A DNA stretch of 64,000 nt from CAYSFW01 sp964620675 (lineage in GTDB: Bacteria > Pseudomonadota > Gammaproteobacteria > UWMA-0217). The stretch lies in NCBI GenBank assembly GCA_964620675.1, contig CAZUJU010000005.1, forward strand, positions 1 to 64,000, given 5' to 3'. Of this stretch, positions 18,170 through 27,724 are shown one piece after another. Position 1 is the first letter of the stretch. Each line of letters begins with the position of its first letter. The translations under genes were made by a program, and so were the position numbers. The notes beneath the pieces were generated by a model. It made no database searches and had not been told where the DNA came from. It saw only the letters and a program-made list of their open reading frames with translations.

Positions 18170-18502
18170 GACTGATGTCCGGAAATCCGTGCGAAATGGC
18201 GCGAAATCTTAGCATAGGATCCGACGCCGACCAGCGTGCGGTTGCGCGGCCTGACGGGCGTGTCCGAGCGCCGGAATGCGCCGGCGCTGGCGTGGTTCGG
18301 AGGCCACCTGAATCCGAGCCCATCACGGCTTACGAACCCGCGCCAAGGCGTTACGACAGAGCGGGCATGGCGTACCCAACCCGCGAATCGGTTACCATCG
18401 CGTCGCGCGCAAGCGTTCGCGACCGCGACCGTGCCCCCTGCAACCTGCGATCTCCGGCATAACCGACCGGAATCAAACCACGAGTAACCCGCGATAGTCG
18501 CC
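18170..18502. other. Divergent intergenic region between serS and the copper ATPase
   Basis: About 330 GC-rich bases that must hold the promoters of serS and of the copper ATPase. I looked for an FNR/Anr-type dyad (TTGAT-N4-ATCAA), common upstream of cco genes, and for a copper-regulator operator, and saw neither. No RNA gene was recognised. Confidence 0.4.
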
Positions 18503-21046
18503 ATGAGCCCCTCTGAATCGCCCACGGTCGCGGACGCGGAATCCTGCTTTCATTGCGGCCTACCAGTCCCCACCGGGGCGCATTACCCGGTGAGTTTCGA
18601 AGGCGAGCCGCGGCCGTCCTGCTGCCCGGGTTGTCAGGCCGTGGCCCGCACCATCATCGACAATGGGCTCGGCAACTACTACCACCATCGCACCCAACCG
18701 GCCGGCGCGCCCGGCGAGTCGCTGATCCCGAATGAACTGCGCAGCCTCGAACTGTTCGACCAGCCAGAGCTGCAACGCCAGTTCGTCAACCCCGCGGCGG
18801 ACACCGCGAGCGGCAAGGACTTACGCGAGGCGGCACTGATCCTCGAAGGCATCACCTGCGCCGCCTGCGTGTGGTTGAACGAACGCCATGTGCAGGCCTT
18901 GCCGGGCGTCGTCGAATTCAGTGTGAATTATTCGACCCATCGCGCCCGCGTGGTGTGGGATCCGGCGCAGCTCGCTTTGTCGCAAATCCTGCTCGCGATC
19001 CGCTCGATCGGCTACCACGCCCATCCTTACGATCCCGGCACGCGCGATCAGGCGATGCGCCGCGAACACCGCCAGGCGTTGCGCCGGCTCGCGGTCGCGG
19101 GGATCGGCATGATGCAGGTCATGATGCTCGGGCTGGCGTTGTGGCTCGGTGCCGACGACGTTACGCAATCCGATCTGATGCAGTTTATCCGCTGGGTCGC
19201 CGCGGGGCTGACCACGCCGGTGGTGTTCTACGCCGCGCTGCCGTTCTTCCGCAGTGCCTGGCGCGACCTCAAGCATCGCCAACTGGGGATGGATGTGCCG
19301 GTGAGTCTGGCCATTGCCAGCACCTATGTCGCCAGTCTCTACGCGGTGGCGCTCGGTCACGGCGAGCACGTGTATTTCGAATCGGTCGCGATGTTCGTGT
19401 TTTTTCTCCTGACCAGTCGCTACCTCGAATCGATGGCGCGCCAGCGCGCCAGCCACGCGATCGACCGCCTCGATCGGTTGATCCCCGCCCTGGCGACTCG
19501 GATTGCCGCCGACGGTAACGAGCAGCAGGTGCCGGTGGTCGAACTGGTGCCGGGCGACCGGGTGCGGGTCAAGCCCGGCGAGACGATCCCCACCGACGGT
19601 ACGGTCGATGCCGGCGAGTCGACGGTCAATCAGGCCCTGTTGACCGGCGAGCCGGAACCCTGCCTGCGGCGGCGCGGCGATGCCGTGGTCGGCGGTACGG
19701 TCAATGTCGACAGCCCGTTGCACGTAACGGTGACCAAGGTCGGCACCGAGACCACGCTCGCGGCGATTCAGCGCCTGCTCGATCGGGCTCAGACCGAGAA
19801 GCCGCGTCTGGCCAAAATGGCCGAGCAAGGCACTGGGCTGTTCGTCGCCGCGGTGTTGATCCTCACTGCGCTGGTCGGGCTGGTCTGGTACTTCATGGTC
19901 GCGCCCGACCGTGCGCTCTGGATCATGGTCGCGATGCTGGTGGCGACTTGCCCGTGCGCGCTGGCGCTCGCCACCCCGGTCGCGATCACCGCCACCACCG
20001 GAGTGTTGTCGCGCATGGGTCTGCTGGTGACTCGCGGCCAAGCGATCGAGAATATCGCCAAAGCCTCCGTCATCTGCGTTGACAAAACCGGCACCCTGAC
20101 CCTCGGGCAACCGATGCTGATCGCGACCCAGGTGTTCGCGCCCGACATGAGCGAGGTCGAACTTCTGCGCCAGATCGCGGCCCTGGAACGCCACTCCGAA
20201 CACCCGATGGCCAAGGCGCTGGTGCGTGCTGCGAGCGGAGAACCCCTCGTCGCAACCGAGGTGCGCAATCTGCCGGGGCGCGGGTTACAAGGGGTGGTCG
20301 ACGGGCAGGCGTTGCGGATCGGCAGCGCCGAATTCGTCGCGCTCGACGCACTGCCGGAAGCGCTACACCAGCCCCCCGGCCAAATCCACGCCACGCCGGT
20401 TTATATCGCGGCGGGCGAGCGCTTGCTCGGGGTTTGCTGGCTGGCCGACCAGCCGCGACCGCAGGTGCGCGAGACCGTCGCGGAACTGCGCTCGCTCGGT
20501 TGTGAGGTCGTCCTGCTCTCCGGCGATCAGCCCACCGCCACCGAGCGATTCGCCCTGGCGATGGGCATTGCCACCGCCCACGGTGGCTTGTCGCCCGAGG
20601 ACAAATTGCGCTACGTTCGCGAACGCCAAGCCGCCGGCGCGGTGGTCCTGATGGTGGGCGAAGGGATCAACGACGCCCCGGTGCTGGCGGGCGCGGACGT
20701 CTCCCTCGCCATGGGCAGCGGCACCCGCATCGCGCAGACCCAGGCCGATCTGATCCTAATGACCGACCGTCTCGCGACGCTCCCGCAAGCGATCCGGCTC
20801 GCCCGCCAGACGTTGCGCATCGTGCGCCAAAATATCGTCTGGGCGATCGGCTATAACGCCTTGGCGCTCCCGATCGCCGCGGTCGGACTGCTGAACCCAT
20901 GGCTCGCCGCCCTCGGCATGTCGCTCAGTTCGCTGCTGGTGGTGAGCAACTCGTTACGCCTGAGTGCATACCGGGCGCCACCGGCGTTGGAGCACGCCAG
21001 CACGGCTACGCCAGAACTCGCTCCCGCGCCGTCGCGGACACCGTGA
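18503..21046 (+). CDS. ccoI: CcoI/FixI-type copper-exporting P1B ATPase
   Basis: An 847-residue P-type ATPase. In this subgroup it moves Cu(I) outward for cbb3 oxidase assembly. Order: a Cys-rich N-terminal metal site (CFHCG and SCCPGC, residues ~15-42) typical of FixI/CcoI, an HMA domain (GITCAACVWL, Cys119 and Cys122), eight membrane helices with the copper motif CPC at 483-485, phosphorylation loop DKTGTLT with Asp527, and the HP motif SEHPMAKAL. The hinge motif reads GEGINDAP (Glu720) instead of the near-universal GDGINDAP. No other cco genes adjoin it; glcDEF follows. Copper specificity is inferred from CPC and the N-terminus. Confidence 0.9.
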   Translation: MSPSESPTVADAESCFHCGLPVPTGAHYPVSFEGEPRPSCCPGCQAVARTIIDNGLGNYYHHRTQPAGAPGESLIPNELRSLELFDQPELQRQFVNPAADTASGKDLREAALILEGITCAACVWLNERHVQALPGVVEFSVNYSTHRARVVWDPAQLALSQILLAIRSIGYHAHPYDPGTRDQAMRREHRQALRRLAVAGIGMMQVMMLGLALWLGADDVTQSDLMQFIRWVAAGLTTPVVFYAALPFFRSAWRDLKHRQLGMDVPVSLAIASTYVASLYAVALGHGEHVYFESVAMFVFFLLTSRYLESMARQRASHAIDRLDRLIPALATRIAADGNEQQVPVVELVPGDRVRVKPGETIPTDGTVDAGESTVNQALLTGEPEPCLRRRGDAVVGGTVNVDSPLHVTVTKVGTETTLAAIQRLLDRAQTEKPRLAKMAEQGTGLFVAAVLILTALVGLVWYFMVAPDRALWIMVAMLVATCPCALALATPVAITATTGVLSRMGLLVTRGQAIENIAKASVICVDKTGTLTLGQPMLIATQVFAPDMSEVELLRQIAALERHSEHPMAKALVRAASGEPLVATEVRNLPGRGLQGVVDGQALRIGSAEFVALDALPEALHQPPGQIHATPVYIAAGERLLGVCWLADQPRPQVRETVAELRSLGCEVVLLSGDQPTATERFALAMGIATAHGGLSPEDKLRYVRERQAAGAVVLMVGEGINDAPVLAGADVSLAMGSGTRIAQTQADLILMTDRLATLPQAIRLARQTLRIVRQNIVWAIGYNALALPIAAVGLLNPWLAALGMSLSSLLVVSNSLRLSAYRAPPALEHASTATPELAPAPSRTP

Positions 21047-21190
21047 ACCGCCGGTTACCCAGTTCTCACCTCGCCGCCCCGTCGCGGGAGCGGCACGCAT
21101 TGCCCGTACGAAAAATCGGCCTCTGGTCGGGTCCTGGCACAGTGACTAAACTGGCGTCTGAACCCGTCAACCCGTGAACCGCCGCGCTTT

Positions 21191-22687
21191 ATGTCCATTC
21201 TGCCCGATCATGCGCCGCAAGCGCTCGACCCTGCTCGCCGCGCGCAACTCATTGCCGGACTGGCCGCGTTGGTTCCTGCCGGCCAACTGCTGAGCGTGAC
21301 CGAGGACCTGCGCCCCTACGAATGTGATGGACTGTCCGCCTATCGTCAGATTCCGCTCGCGGTCGCGTTGCCGGATACGGTCGTGCAAGTTCAGGCACTG
21401 TTGCGCTATTGCCATCGCGAGGGCGTACCAGTGGTTGCGCGCGGCGCAGGGACCGGGTTGTCAGGGGGTGCCTTTCCGTTGGCCGATGGCCTGTTGCTGA
21501 GCCTCGCCCGCTTCAACCGGATCCTCTCGCTGAACCCCGACCAGCGGCTGGCGCGGGTTCAGCCCGGGGTGCGCAACCTGGCGATCTCCGAGGCGGCCGA
21601 ACCGCACGGCCTGTATTACGCACCGGACCCGTCGTCCCAGATCGCGTGCTCCATTGGCGGCAACGTCGCCGAGAACTCCGGCGGCGTGCACTGCCTGAAG
21701 TACGGGTTGACGGTGCACAACGTACGCGAGGTCAAGATCGTCACCATCGACGGCGAACTGCTGACGCTCGGCGGCGCCGGTTACGACGCGCCCGGCTACG
21801 ACCTGCTCGCGCTGATCCACGGCTCCGAGGGTCTGCTCGGCGTCATCGTCGAAATCACGGTCGCCCTGCTGCCACGGCCGGAGCGGGTTCAAGTCTTGCT
21901 CGCCTCGTTCGATTCGATCGAGCAAGCCGGCGACGCGGTCGCGCGGATCATCGGCGCGGGATTCCTGCCGGCCGGATTGGAGATGATGGATGGACCCGCG
22001 ATCGCCGCTGCCGAGGCCTTTGTGCATGCGGGTTATCCCACCGACGCCGCCGCGCTATTGCTGTGCGAGATCGACGGCACCAACGCCGAGGTTTCGGAAC
22101 AGGTCGCCGCCGTGCGCCAGCTGCTGCTCGACCAAGGCGCGCGCGAAGTCCGCACCGCGGTCGATGCCGGCGAACGGGCCCGGCTGTGGGCCGGACGCAA
22201 GGCCGCATTTCCGGCGGTCGGGCGGCTCTCGCCCGACTACTACTGCATGGACGGCACCATCCCGCGCAAGCACCTCGCCGCGGTGCTGCGCCGCATCGGC
22301 GAACTTTCGCAACGCTACGAGCTGCGCGTGGCGAACGTCTTCCACGCCGGCGACGGCAATCTCCACCCGTTGATTCTGTTCGACGCCAACGCCCCCGGCG
22401 AACTCGAACGCGCCGAACGGTTTGGTGCCGATATTCTTGAGCTCTGCGTCGAAGTCGGCGGCACCATCACCGGCGAACACGGCGTCGGCATCGAAAAGCT
22501 CGACCAGATGTGCGTGCAGTTCGCACCCGACGAACTCGAGCAGCTACACGCGCTGCGCGCCGCCTTCGATCCGGACGGACTGCTCAACCCCGGCAAGGCG
22601 GTGCCAAGCCTGCACCGTTGCGCGGAGTTCGGCGCGATGCGCGTGCATCACGGCCAGCTCCCGCATCCGGAACTACCGCGCTTCTAA
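21191..22687 (+). CDS. glcD: Glycolate oxidase FAD-linked subunit GlcD
   Basis: A 498-residue flavoprotein of the FAD-binding PCMH/oxidase C-terminal type. Together with GlcE and GlcF it oxidises glycolate to glyoxylate and passes electrons to the quinone pool. The FAD loop reads PVVARGAGTGLSGGAFPLAD near residue 80 and the active-site signature NVFHAGDGNLHP near 380. ITGEHGVGIEKL and the final NPGKAVPS are also conserved. It starts glcDEF; the stop is one base before the glcE start. The length matches E. coli GlcD (499). Confidence 0.95.
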   Translation: MSILPDHAPQALDPARRAQLIAGLAALVPAGQLLSVTEDLRPYECDGLSAYRQIPLAVALPDTVVQVQALLRYCHREGVPVVARGAGTGLSGGAFPLADGLLLSLARFNRILSLNPDQRLARVQPGVRNLAISEAAEPHGLYYAPDPSSQIACSIGGNVAENSGGVHCLKYGLTVHNVREVKIVTIDGELLTLGGAGYDAPGYDLLALIHGSEGLLGVIVEITVALLPRPERVQVLLASFDSIEQAGDAVARIIGAGFLPAGLEMMDGPAIAAAEAFVHAGYPTDAAALLLCEIDGTNAEVSEQVAAVRQLLLDQGAREVRTAVDAGERARLWAGRKAAFPAVGRLSPDYYCMDGTIPRKHLAAVLRRIGELSQRYELRVANVFHAGDGNLHPLILFDANAPGELERAERFGADILELCVEVGGTITGEHGVGIEKLDQMCVQFAPDELEQLHALRAAFDPDGLLNPGKAVPSLHRCAEFGAMRVHHGQLPHPELPRF

Positions 22688-22688
22688 C

Positions 22689-23759
22689 ATGACCGACCAA
22701 GATCTCAGCGAGTCGTTGCAGCAGCAGGTACGCGCCGCGGCGGACAAACACCACCCGCTGCGGATCGGCGGCGGCGACAGCAAGGCGTTTTACGGCCGCG
22801 CCGTCGACCCCGCCCACACCGTGCTCGATCTCGCCCCGCATCGTGGCGTAGTTGCCTACGAGCCGACCGAACTCGTGATCACCGCGCGCGCCGGTACCCC
22901 GCTCGCCGAAATCGAGGCCCTGCTCGACCGCGAGCGCCAGCAGCTCGCGTTCGAGCCACCGGACTTCAGCGGCACCGCGACGGTCGGCGGCATGGTCGCC
23001 GCGGGCCTGTCGGGACCGCGGCGACCATTCGGCGGCGCGGTGCGCGATGCGGTGCTCGGCGTTACCCTGCTGAACGGCCAGGGTCAGATCCTCAAATTCG
23101 GCGGCCAAGTCATGAAAAACGTTGCCGGCTATGACGTCGCACGCCTCCAATGCGGCGCGCTGGGCACCCTGGGAGTGCTGTTGTATGTCTCACTAAAACT
23201 TCAACCCAAGCCGCCCGCCGAACTGACGCTGACCTTCGACCTCACTCGCACCCAGGCACGGGAACGCTTCACCGAATGGAGTCGTCGGCCGTGGAGCATC
23301 ACCGCGACCGCGCACGATGGCGAACGCGCTTACGTCCGGCTCGCCGGGGTTGACAATGCGGTCGGCGCCGCGCGGGCGGCGCTGGGCGGTGAAGCGCTGC
23401 CCGACGCGGCGGAATTCTGGCGCCAGCTGAAAAACCACCAGCTCCCATTTTTTGCCGACAGCACGCCGCTGTGGCGGGTATCGCTACCCCCCGGGGCGCC
23501 GTCGCTCGAACACGAAGGCCCCGAGTTTCACGAGTGGAACGGCACCCTGCGCTGGTTGTATACCGACGCCGCACCGACCGCGCTGCACGCAATCGCTCAG
23601 CGTCTCGGCGGCCACGCCACGCAGTTTCGGGCCCAACCGTCGCCGAGTGGTCCCTTTCAGCCGCTGACGCCCGGATCCCTAGCGCTCCACCAACGCCTGA
23701 AACGCGCGTTTGACCCCCACTGCATTCTGAACCCCGGCCGACTCTATCCCGAACTGTAA
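22689..23759 (+). CDS. glcE: Glycolate oxidase FAD-binding subunit GlcE
   Basis: The second FAD-binding subunit of glycolate oxidase, 356 residues (E. coli GlcE 350). The ATG at 22689 follows the glcD stop directly. It has a PCMH-type fold: LRIGGGDSKAFYG at the N-terminus, TVGGMVAAGLSGPRRPFGGA and the GlcE signature GGQVMKNVAGYDVARL near residue 140, ending NPGRLYPEL. It ends two bases before glcF. Confidence 0.95.
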   Translation: MTDQDLSESLQQQVRAAADKHHPLRIGGGDSKAFYGRAVDPAHTVLDLAPHRGVVAYEPTELVITARAGTPLAEIEALLDRERQQLAFEPPDFSGTATVGGMVAAGLSGPRRPFGGAVRDAVLGVTLLNGQGQILKFGGQVMKNVAGYDVARLQCGALGTLGVLLYVSLKLQPKPPAELTLTFDLTRTQARERFTEWSRRPWSITATAHDGERAYVRLAGVDNAVGAARAALGGEALPDAAEFWRQLKNHQLPFFADSTPLWRVSLPPGAPSLEHEGPEFHEWNGTLRWLYTDAAPTALHAIAQRLGGHATQFRAQPSPSGPFQPLTPGSLALHQRLKRAFDPHCILNPGRLYPEL

Positions 23760-23761
23760 CG

Positions 23762-24973
23762 ATGCAAACCCAACTGACCGAGGCCGCGCGGCGCAGCGCC
23801 GGCGGGCAACGTGCCGAGCAAATCCTGCGCGCCTGCGTGCACTGCGGCTTCTGCAATGCCACCTGCCCGACCTACCAACTCCTCGGCGACGAACTGGACG
23901 GCCCGCGCGGGCGTATCTACCTGATCAAGCAGGTGCTCGAAGGCACGCCCCCAACCGCGCGCACGCTCCAACACCTGGACCGCTGCCTGACTTGCCGCAA
24001 TTGCGAAACCACTTGCCCGTCCGGGGTGCGCTACGGGCAATTGGTCGAGATCGGACGCGCGACGGTAGAACAACAGGTACCTCGGCCGTGGCTCGATCGC
24101 CTGCAACGGCGCGCCTTTCGGCTGGTGCTGCCCTACCGCGCGCGCTTTGCGCCGCTGCTGCGGGTGGGGCAACTGGCGCGACCGCTGTTGCCCGCGCCGT
24201 TGCGCGAGGCGGTCCCAGAACGGCGTACGGCCCTGGGCACTTGGCCCACCGCGGCCCATCCGCGCAAGGTGGTCTTGCTGGAGGGCTGCGTCCAACCGGC
24301 GTTGCGCCCGAACATCAACCAGGCCACCGCGCAAGTGCTCGATCGCCTCGGAATCGAGGCCGTGCGGATCCCTGCGGCCGGCTGTTGCGGCGCGGTCAGT
24401 CTGCATCTGAACGCCCATGACGAAGCCGAAGTCCAGATGCGGCGCAACATCGACGCCTGGTGGCCCGCGCTCGAAGCCGGCGCCGAGGCGATCGTGGCCA
24501 ACGCCAGCGCCTGTGGTTTACAGCTCAAAGAATACGGCGACCTGCTGCGCAACGATCCTGCCTACGCCGCCAAAGCCGCCCGTATTTCGGCGCTGACCCG
24601 CGACATCGCCGAACTCGTCGCCGCCGCCGACCTCACCCGGCTGCGTACCGCCCGCGCACGCCGCCTCGTCTTCCACCCCCCGTGCACGCTCCAGCACGGA
24701 CAGCGCATCAAAGGCGTGGTCGAAGCGATCTTGCAGCAAACCGGACACACCCTGCTGCCGTTCAACGAGACGCACCTCTGTTGCGGCTCCGCTGGCACCT
24801 ATTCCCTGCTCCAACCTGCCTTATCCAACCAACTTCGCAGTCGCAAACTCGGCCACCTGCTCCGCCCGGCGCCGGAATTGATCGCGTCGGCCAATATCGG
24901 CTGTTTGGAACACCTCGCGGCCAAAACAGACGTGCCAGTCGTACATTGGATCGAGTTGCTCGCGGAGCGTTGA
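23762..24973 (+). CDS. glcF: Glycolate oxidase iron-sulfur subunit GlcF
   Basis: A 403-residue subunit carrying two 4Fe-4S clusters (CVHCGFCNATCP near residue 25 and CLTCRNCETTCP near 75) and two CCG-type domains (AAGCCGAVSLH, HLCCGSAGTY), as in GlcF, LutA and related quinone-linked oxidoreductases. It passes electrons from GlcD/GlcE to the respiratory chain. It is the last gene of glcDEF. A glcC-type regulator is not visible here. Confidence 0.95.
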   Translation: MQTQLTEAARRSAGGQRAEQILRACVHCGFCNATCPTYQLLGDELDGPRGRIYLIKQVLEGTPPTARTLQHLDRCLTCRNCETTCPSGVRYGQLVEIGRATVEQQVPRPWLDRLQRRAFRLVLPYRARFAPLLRVGQLARPLLPAPLREAVPERRTALGTWPTAAHPRKVVLLEGCVQPALRPNINQATAQVLDRLGIEAVRIPAAGCCGAVSLHLNAHDEAEVQMRRNIDAWWPALEAGAEAIVANASACGLQLKEYGDLLRNDPAYAAKAARISALTRDIAELVAAADLTRLRTARARRLVFHPPCTLQHGQRIKGVVEAILQQTGHTLLPFNETHLCCGSAGTYSLLQPALSNQLRSRKLGHLLRPAPELIASANIGCLEHLAAKTDVPVVHWIELLAER

Positions 24974-25008
24974 GACGCCGCAGCCTTCCGCTACCGCTTT
25001 GGTCGGGT

Positions 25009-25023
25009 CCGAGGGATCCTCGG
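25009..25023 (+). terminator. Short hairpin after glcF
   Basis: A perfect 6-bp stem (CCGAGG / CCTCGG) with a three-base loop, 36 bases after the glcF stop. There is no T-run, so its role as a terminator is uncertain. Confidence 0.3.
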
Positions 25024-25215
25024 CTTGGCGATGAAACGATTGCGAAGTGGGGTCGCGGCGCATTTTTTGCGAACTTTTCTCTACGCACCGCGGCCATACG
25101 CCTCAAACGATCACAACAATGCCCTTACTCGCCCGCTTGTTCGAGATGATCGCCTCAAAGCGATCAGGCGCCTGAAGACGCGCAACCACACCTGCGCTCA
25201 CTGCCCGATCAGGCG

Positions 25216-26055
25216 TCAACCCGACCGACCGATGCGCCGGGCGATGGCCGGTGGGACCCAGTCCTTGGCCACAGCGCGCAGCCGTTCCGCGAGTGGCGGT
25301 TGGTCGGTGAATAACGACTCGCCCGGACGGTCATGGAATACGGTGCTGTGTTCCGCGGCGCGTTCAGCCTCCGGGCGCCCAACGGTGTAGTAGTACAGCG
25401 CGATCGAGCGCCGCGAACGTCCCGGCGGGCAGGTGAGTGGATTGGGGTGCCCGTGCCACGAGATCTCGCTGGTGGAAAACAGTGCCATCCGATTGAACAG
25501 GGGCAGAATCTTGACCTCTGATCGGGTCATTTCGCGATTCCAAAGCTCGAAGTGACCGCCGTAGGATTCGTCCCAGTCGCGATTCAGGTAGATCAGCACG
25601 TTGAGCCGGCGTTCGAGGTTTAATCGGGTATGCCGGTTGAAGTCGATATGCACCGAGAGCTTTCCCCCGGGCAGGATCTGGTGCATGCCACCGCCTTCGA
25701 GATGCGGATCCGGGATCGGGCCCTCGATGCCGGTCAGTTGTTCGAGAAACGCGATAAAGGTTCCCGAGTTGAGGTTATTGATCAAGGCGCGCGCATTCGG
25801 ACCCAAGCGCTCGTCGCCCTGCGAGGCAAGCTTTATCTCACGCGGGTTGTGGAAGCGAAACCAGCTCGGGTCATCGGGCTCCGGAAATTCCGCCGCGACG
25901 GCATCCAGCATGGCCTCGGGGAACAGGTTATCGAGATAGATATGCGGAAACGGCGCGGCCGTTTGGTAGCTTGCCGCCTGTTCGGTCGCGATCGCCTTGA
26001 GCTTCGCGGTGGGCAAAATGTCGTTGTACCGTTCAACACCAAATTCGCGTGCCAT
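25216..26055 (-). CDS. 2-oxoglutarate/Fe(II)-dependent oxygenase family protein
   Basis: A 279-residue protein resembling prolyl-4-hydroxylase-like 2OG-Fe(II) oxygenases. The iron ligands are visible as HIDFN (H-x-D, near residue 155) and the distal His in ISWHGHPNP; the 2OG-binding Arg would be in RRSIALYYYT. The fold core LNVLIYLNRDWDESYGGHFELW is typical. The ATG at 26055 (MAREFGVERY) is preceded by a weak CAGG; an earlier in-frame codon at 26127 would add 24 unremarkable residues. The substrate is unknown. It stands alone, convergent with glcF. Confidence 0.85.
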   Translation of the reverse strand: MAREFGVERYNDILPTAKLKAIATEQAASYQTAAPFPHIYLDNLFPEAMLDAVAAEFPEPDDPSWFRFHNPREIKLASQGDERLGPNARALINNLNSGTFIAFLEQLTGIEGPIPDPHLEGGGMHQILPGGKLSVHIDFNRHTRLNLERRLNVLIYLNRDWDESYGGHFELWNREMTRSEVKILPLFNRMALFSTSEISWHGHPNPLTCPPGRSRRSIALYYYTVGRPEAERAAEHSTVFHDRPGESLFTDQPPLAERLRAVAKDWVPPAIARRIGRSG

Positions 26056-26437
26056 GATGAATACCTGATTTAAGGCCAATTTGAATCGCGATCCGGCGGG
26101 CTCCTCGCATTTGGACACCCATCGCAATCGAGCGAATCGCCACTGCGAATTGGACTCGGTGCCACCCTCGAAATCCCGATCTCCGGCAAGGTCACATCGC
26201 CCAACGCGCTTTTATTACAGCGTATCGACAGACACGGCTCTCCATCGTGAATAGCAACACCATTTCACGTTGTTTCACAATATTGAAGACAACCTCTCGT
26301 GGTGAGGAGACCCCGGCGGATCCGCGGGAGACACCGTTCCGATTCTTGGGACTCGACCGCCGCCGACCCAACCCGGAGCGTCCCCTGACTTTCATGACAG
26401 TTCCCGCCAGTGGATCGACTCGCCTCGACCCAGCCGG
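26056..26437. other. Intergenic region, no gene seen
   Basis: About 380 bases between two minus-strand genes. It is partly AT-richer (around 26210-26290), which suits a promoter for the oxygenase gene. No open frame, RNA gene or repeat that I can support. Confidence 0.4.
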
Positions 26438-27718
26438 TCAGGCACTCGCCCGAGCGAGCAGCCGGAACAGCAAATATGCCAGCGCGATCAAGGCACCGCC
26501 GATGATCCAAGCGATCCAGTCGACCTGCCACATGAAGAGCAAGCAAGTCGCGAGCCCCAGCACGGGGATGACGGGTACGCCCACGATCGCGCCTCGGATT
26601 CGGAATGGCCGCGGCTGCCGCGGCAGTTGGAACCGCAACCAGATCACCGCCGCGTTGATGAAGATGAAGGTGACGTACAGCGTGAAGTTGGCCAGCATCG
26701 CAACCTCGCGCAGCGACCCAACCAGCAGACAGAGCACCGCGGCCAGGGTAACCAGCACGATCGCGTAGCCCGGCGTTCGAGTGCGCGCCGATACCCGGGC
26801 CAGGCGCGCCGGTAACGATCCGGCGCGCGCCATGCCATAGATCAACCGAGACGCGGCGAGCAGCATCACCAACACCGTGCTGGCCGTTGCGACCAGTGCA
26901 ATCAGTGAGAAAATCATACCGGTACGCGCGCCGACGGCCTGTTCGACGATGATCGCGAACGGTGCGCCCGAGCCGGCGATCAGCTCCGCGCCGCCGATAC
27001 TGACCGCGGCCAGCGCCACCAGCACATACAGCACCGTAGTCACGAGCAAGGCCAGGATCAATCCGCGCGGGATCGCCCGCTCCGGTTCGACGGTTTCGTC
27101 CGCGAGCTTGACGACATCTTCGAAGCCCTGATACGCGAAAAATATCAGGGCCGCGGCCTGCATCACGCCACCCCACCCCTGCGGCATCGCGAAATAGTCC
27201 ACGGAGCCGAGATACGGTAATCCAATCACGATGATCCCGATCAGGCCCGCCACCTGAATCACGCTGAGCACGACAATGACCGCGGCGGATTTGCGGATGC
27301 CGGAGAAAATCACCAGCGCCAGCGCGAGCAACAACAGTGCGGCGATCACCGGCAGCGGCAACGCGACGTAGGCGTGCAGATACCCGGCAAAGCCAAGTGC
27401 CACCGTCGCCGCCCCGATGATCGCCGAGAGCAACACCAGCGCCCCGACCACCAACGCCAGCGCGCGGCCGAAGGCGTGGCGGGTATATTCATACTCCGCG
27501 CCCGCGCGCGGAAACATCGACGCCAGTTCGGCGTAACTCAGTCCGGTAAAGGCCGCGATCAAGGCCGCGAACACAAAAGCAAGCCACAATGCATTGCCCG
27601 CGGTGACCGCCGCCTCGCCGATCAGGGCGAAGATTCCCGCGCCGAGAATGACACCGACGCCCGAAAACACCACGGTCGTGGTGGTCAGGGTCCGCTGCAG
27701 GGATCGTGATTCGGGCAT
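26438..27718 (-). CDS. APC-family amino acid permease
   Basis: A 426-residue transporter with about 12 hydrophobic segments. The first helix reads VVFSGVGVILGAGIFALIGE, the glycine-rich unwound segment of APC transporters. AYQGFEDVVKLADETVEPER is the typical loop before helix 7. RLIYGMARAGSLPARLARV is also conserved. It would bring amino acids across the inner membrane by proton or ion coupling; the substrate cannot be read. It ends upstream of the oxygenase gene and starts just after mtgA (six-base gap, same strand). Confidence 0.88.
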   Translation of the reverse strand: MPESRSLQRTLTTTTVVFSGVGVILGAGIFALIGEAAVTAGNALWLAFVFAALIAAFTGLSYAELASMFPRAGAEYEYTRHAFGRALALVVGALVLLSAIIGAATVALGFAGYLHAYVALPLPVIAALLLLALALVIFSGIRKSAAVIVVLSVIQVAGLIGIIVIGLPYLGSVDYFAMPQGWGGVMQAAALIFFAYQGFEDVVKLADETVEPERAIPRGLILALLVTTVLYVLVALAAVSIGGAELIAGSGAPFAIIVEQAVGARTGMIFSLIALVATASTVLVMLLAASRLIYGMARAGSLPARLARVSARTRTPGYAIVLVTLAAVLCLLVGSLREVAMLANFTLYVTFIFINAAVIWLRFQLPRQPRPFRIRGAIVGVPVIPVLGLATCLLFMWQVDWIAWIIGGALIALAYLLFRLLARASA

Positions 27719-27724
27719 GGGGCC

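Noticed and set aside
18821..20203. 460-codon minus-strand frame inside the copper ATPase gene
   Set aside because: Antisense shadow; the ATPase has every P-type motif in the plus frame.
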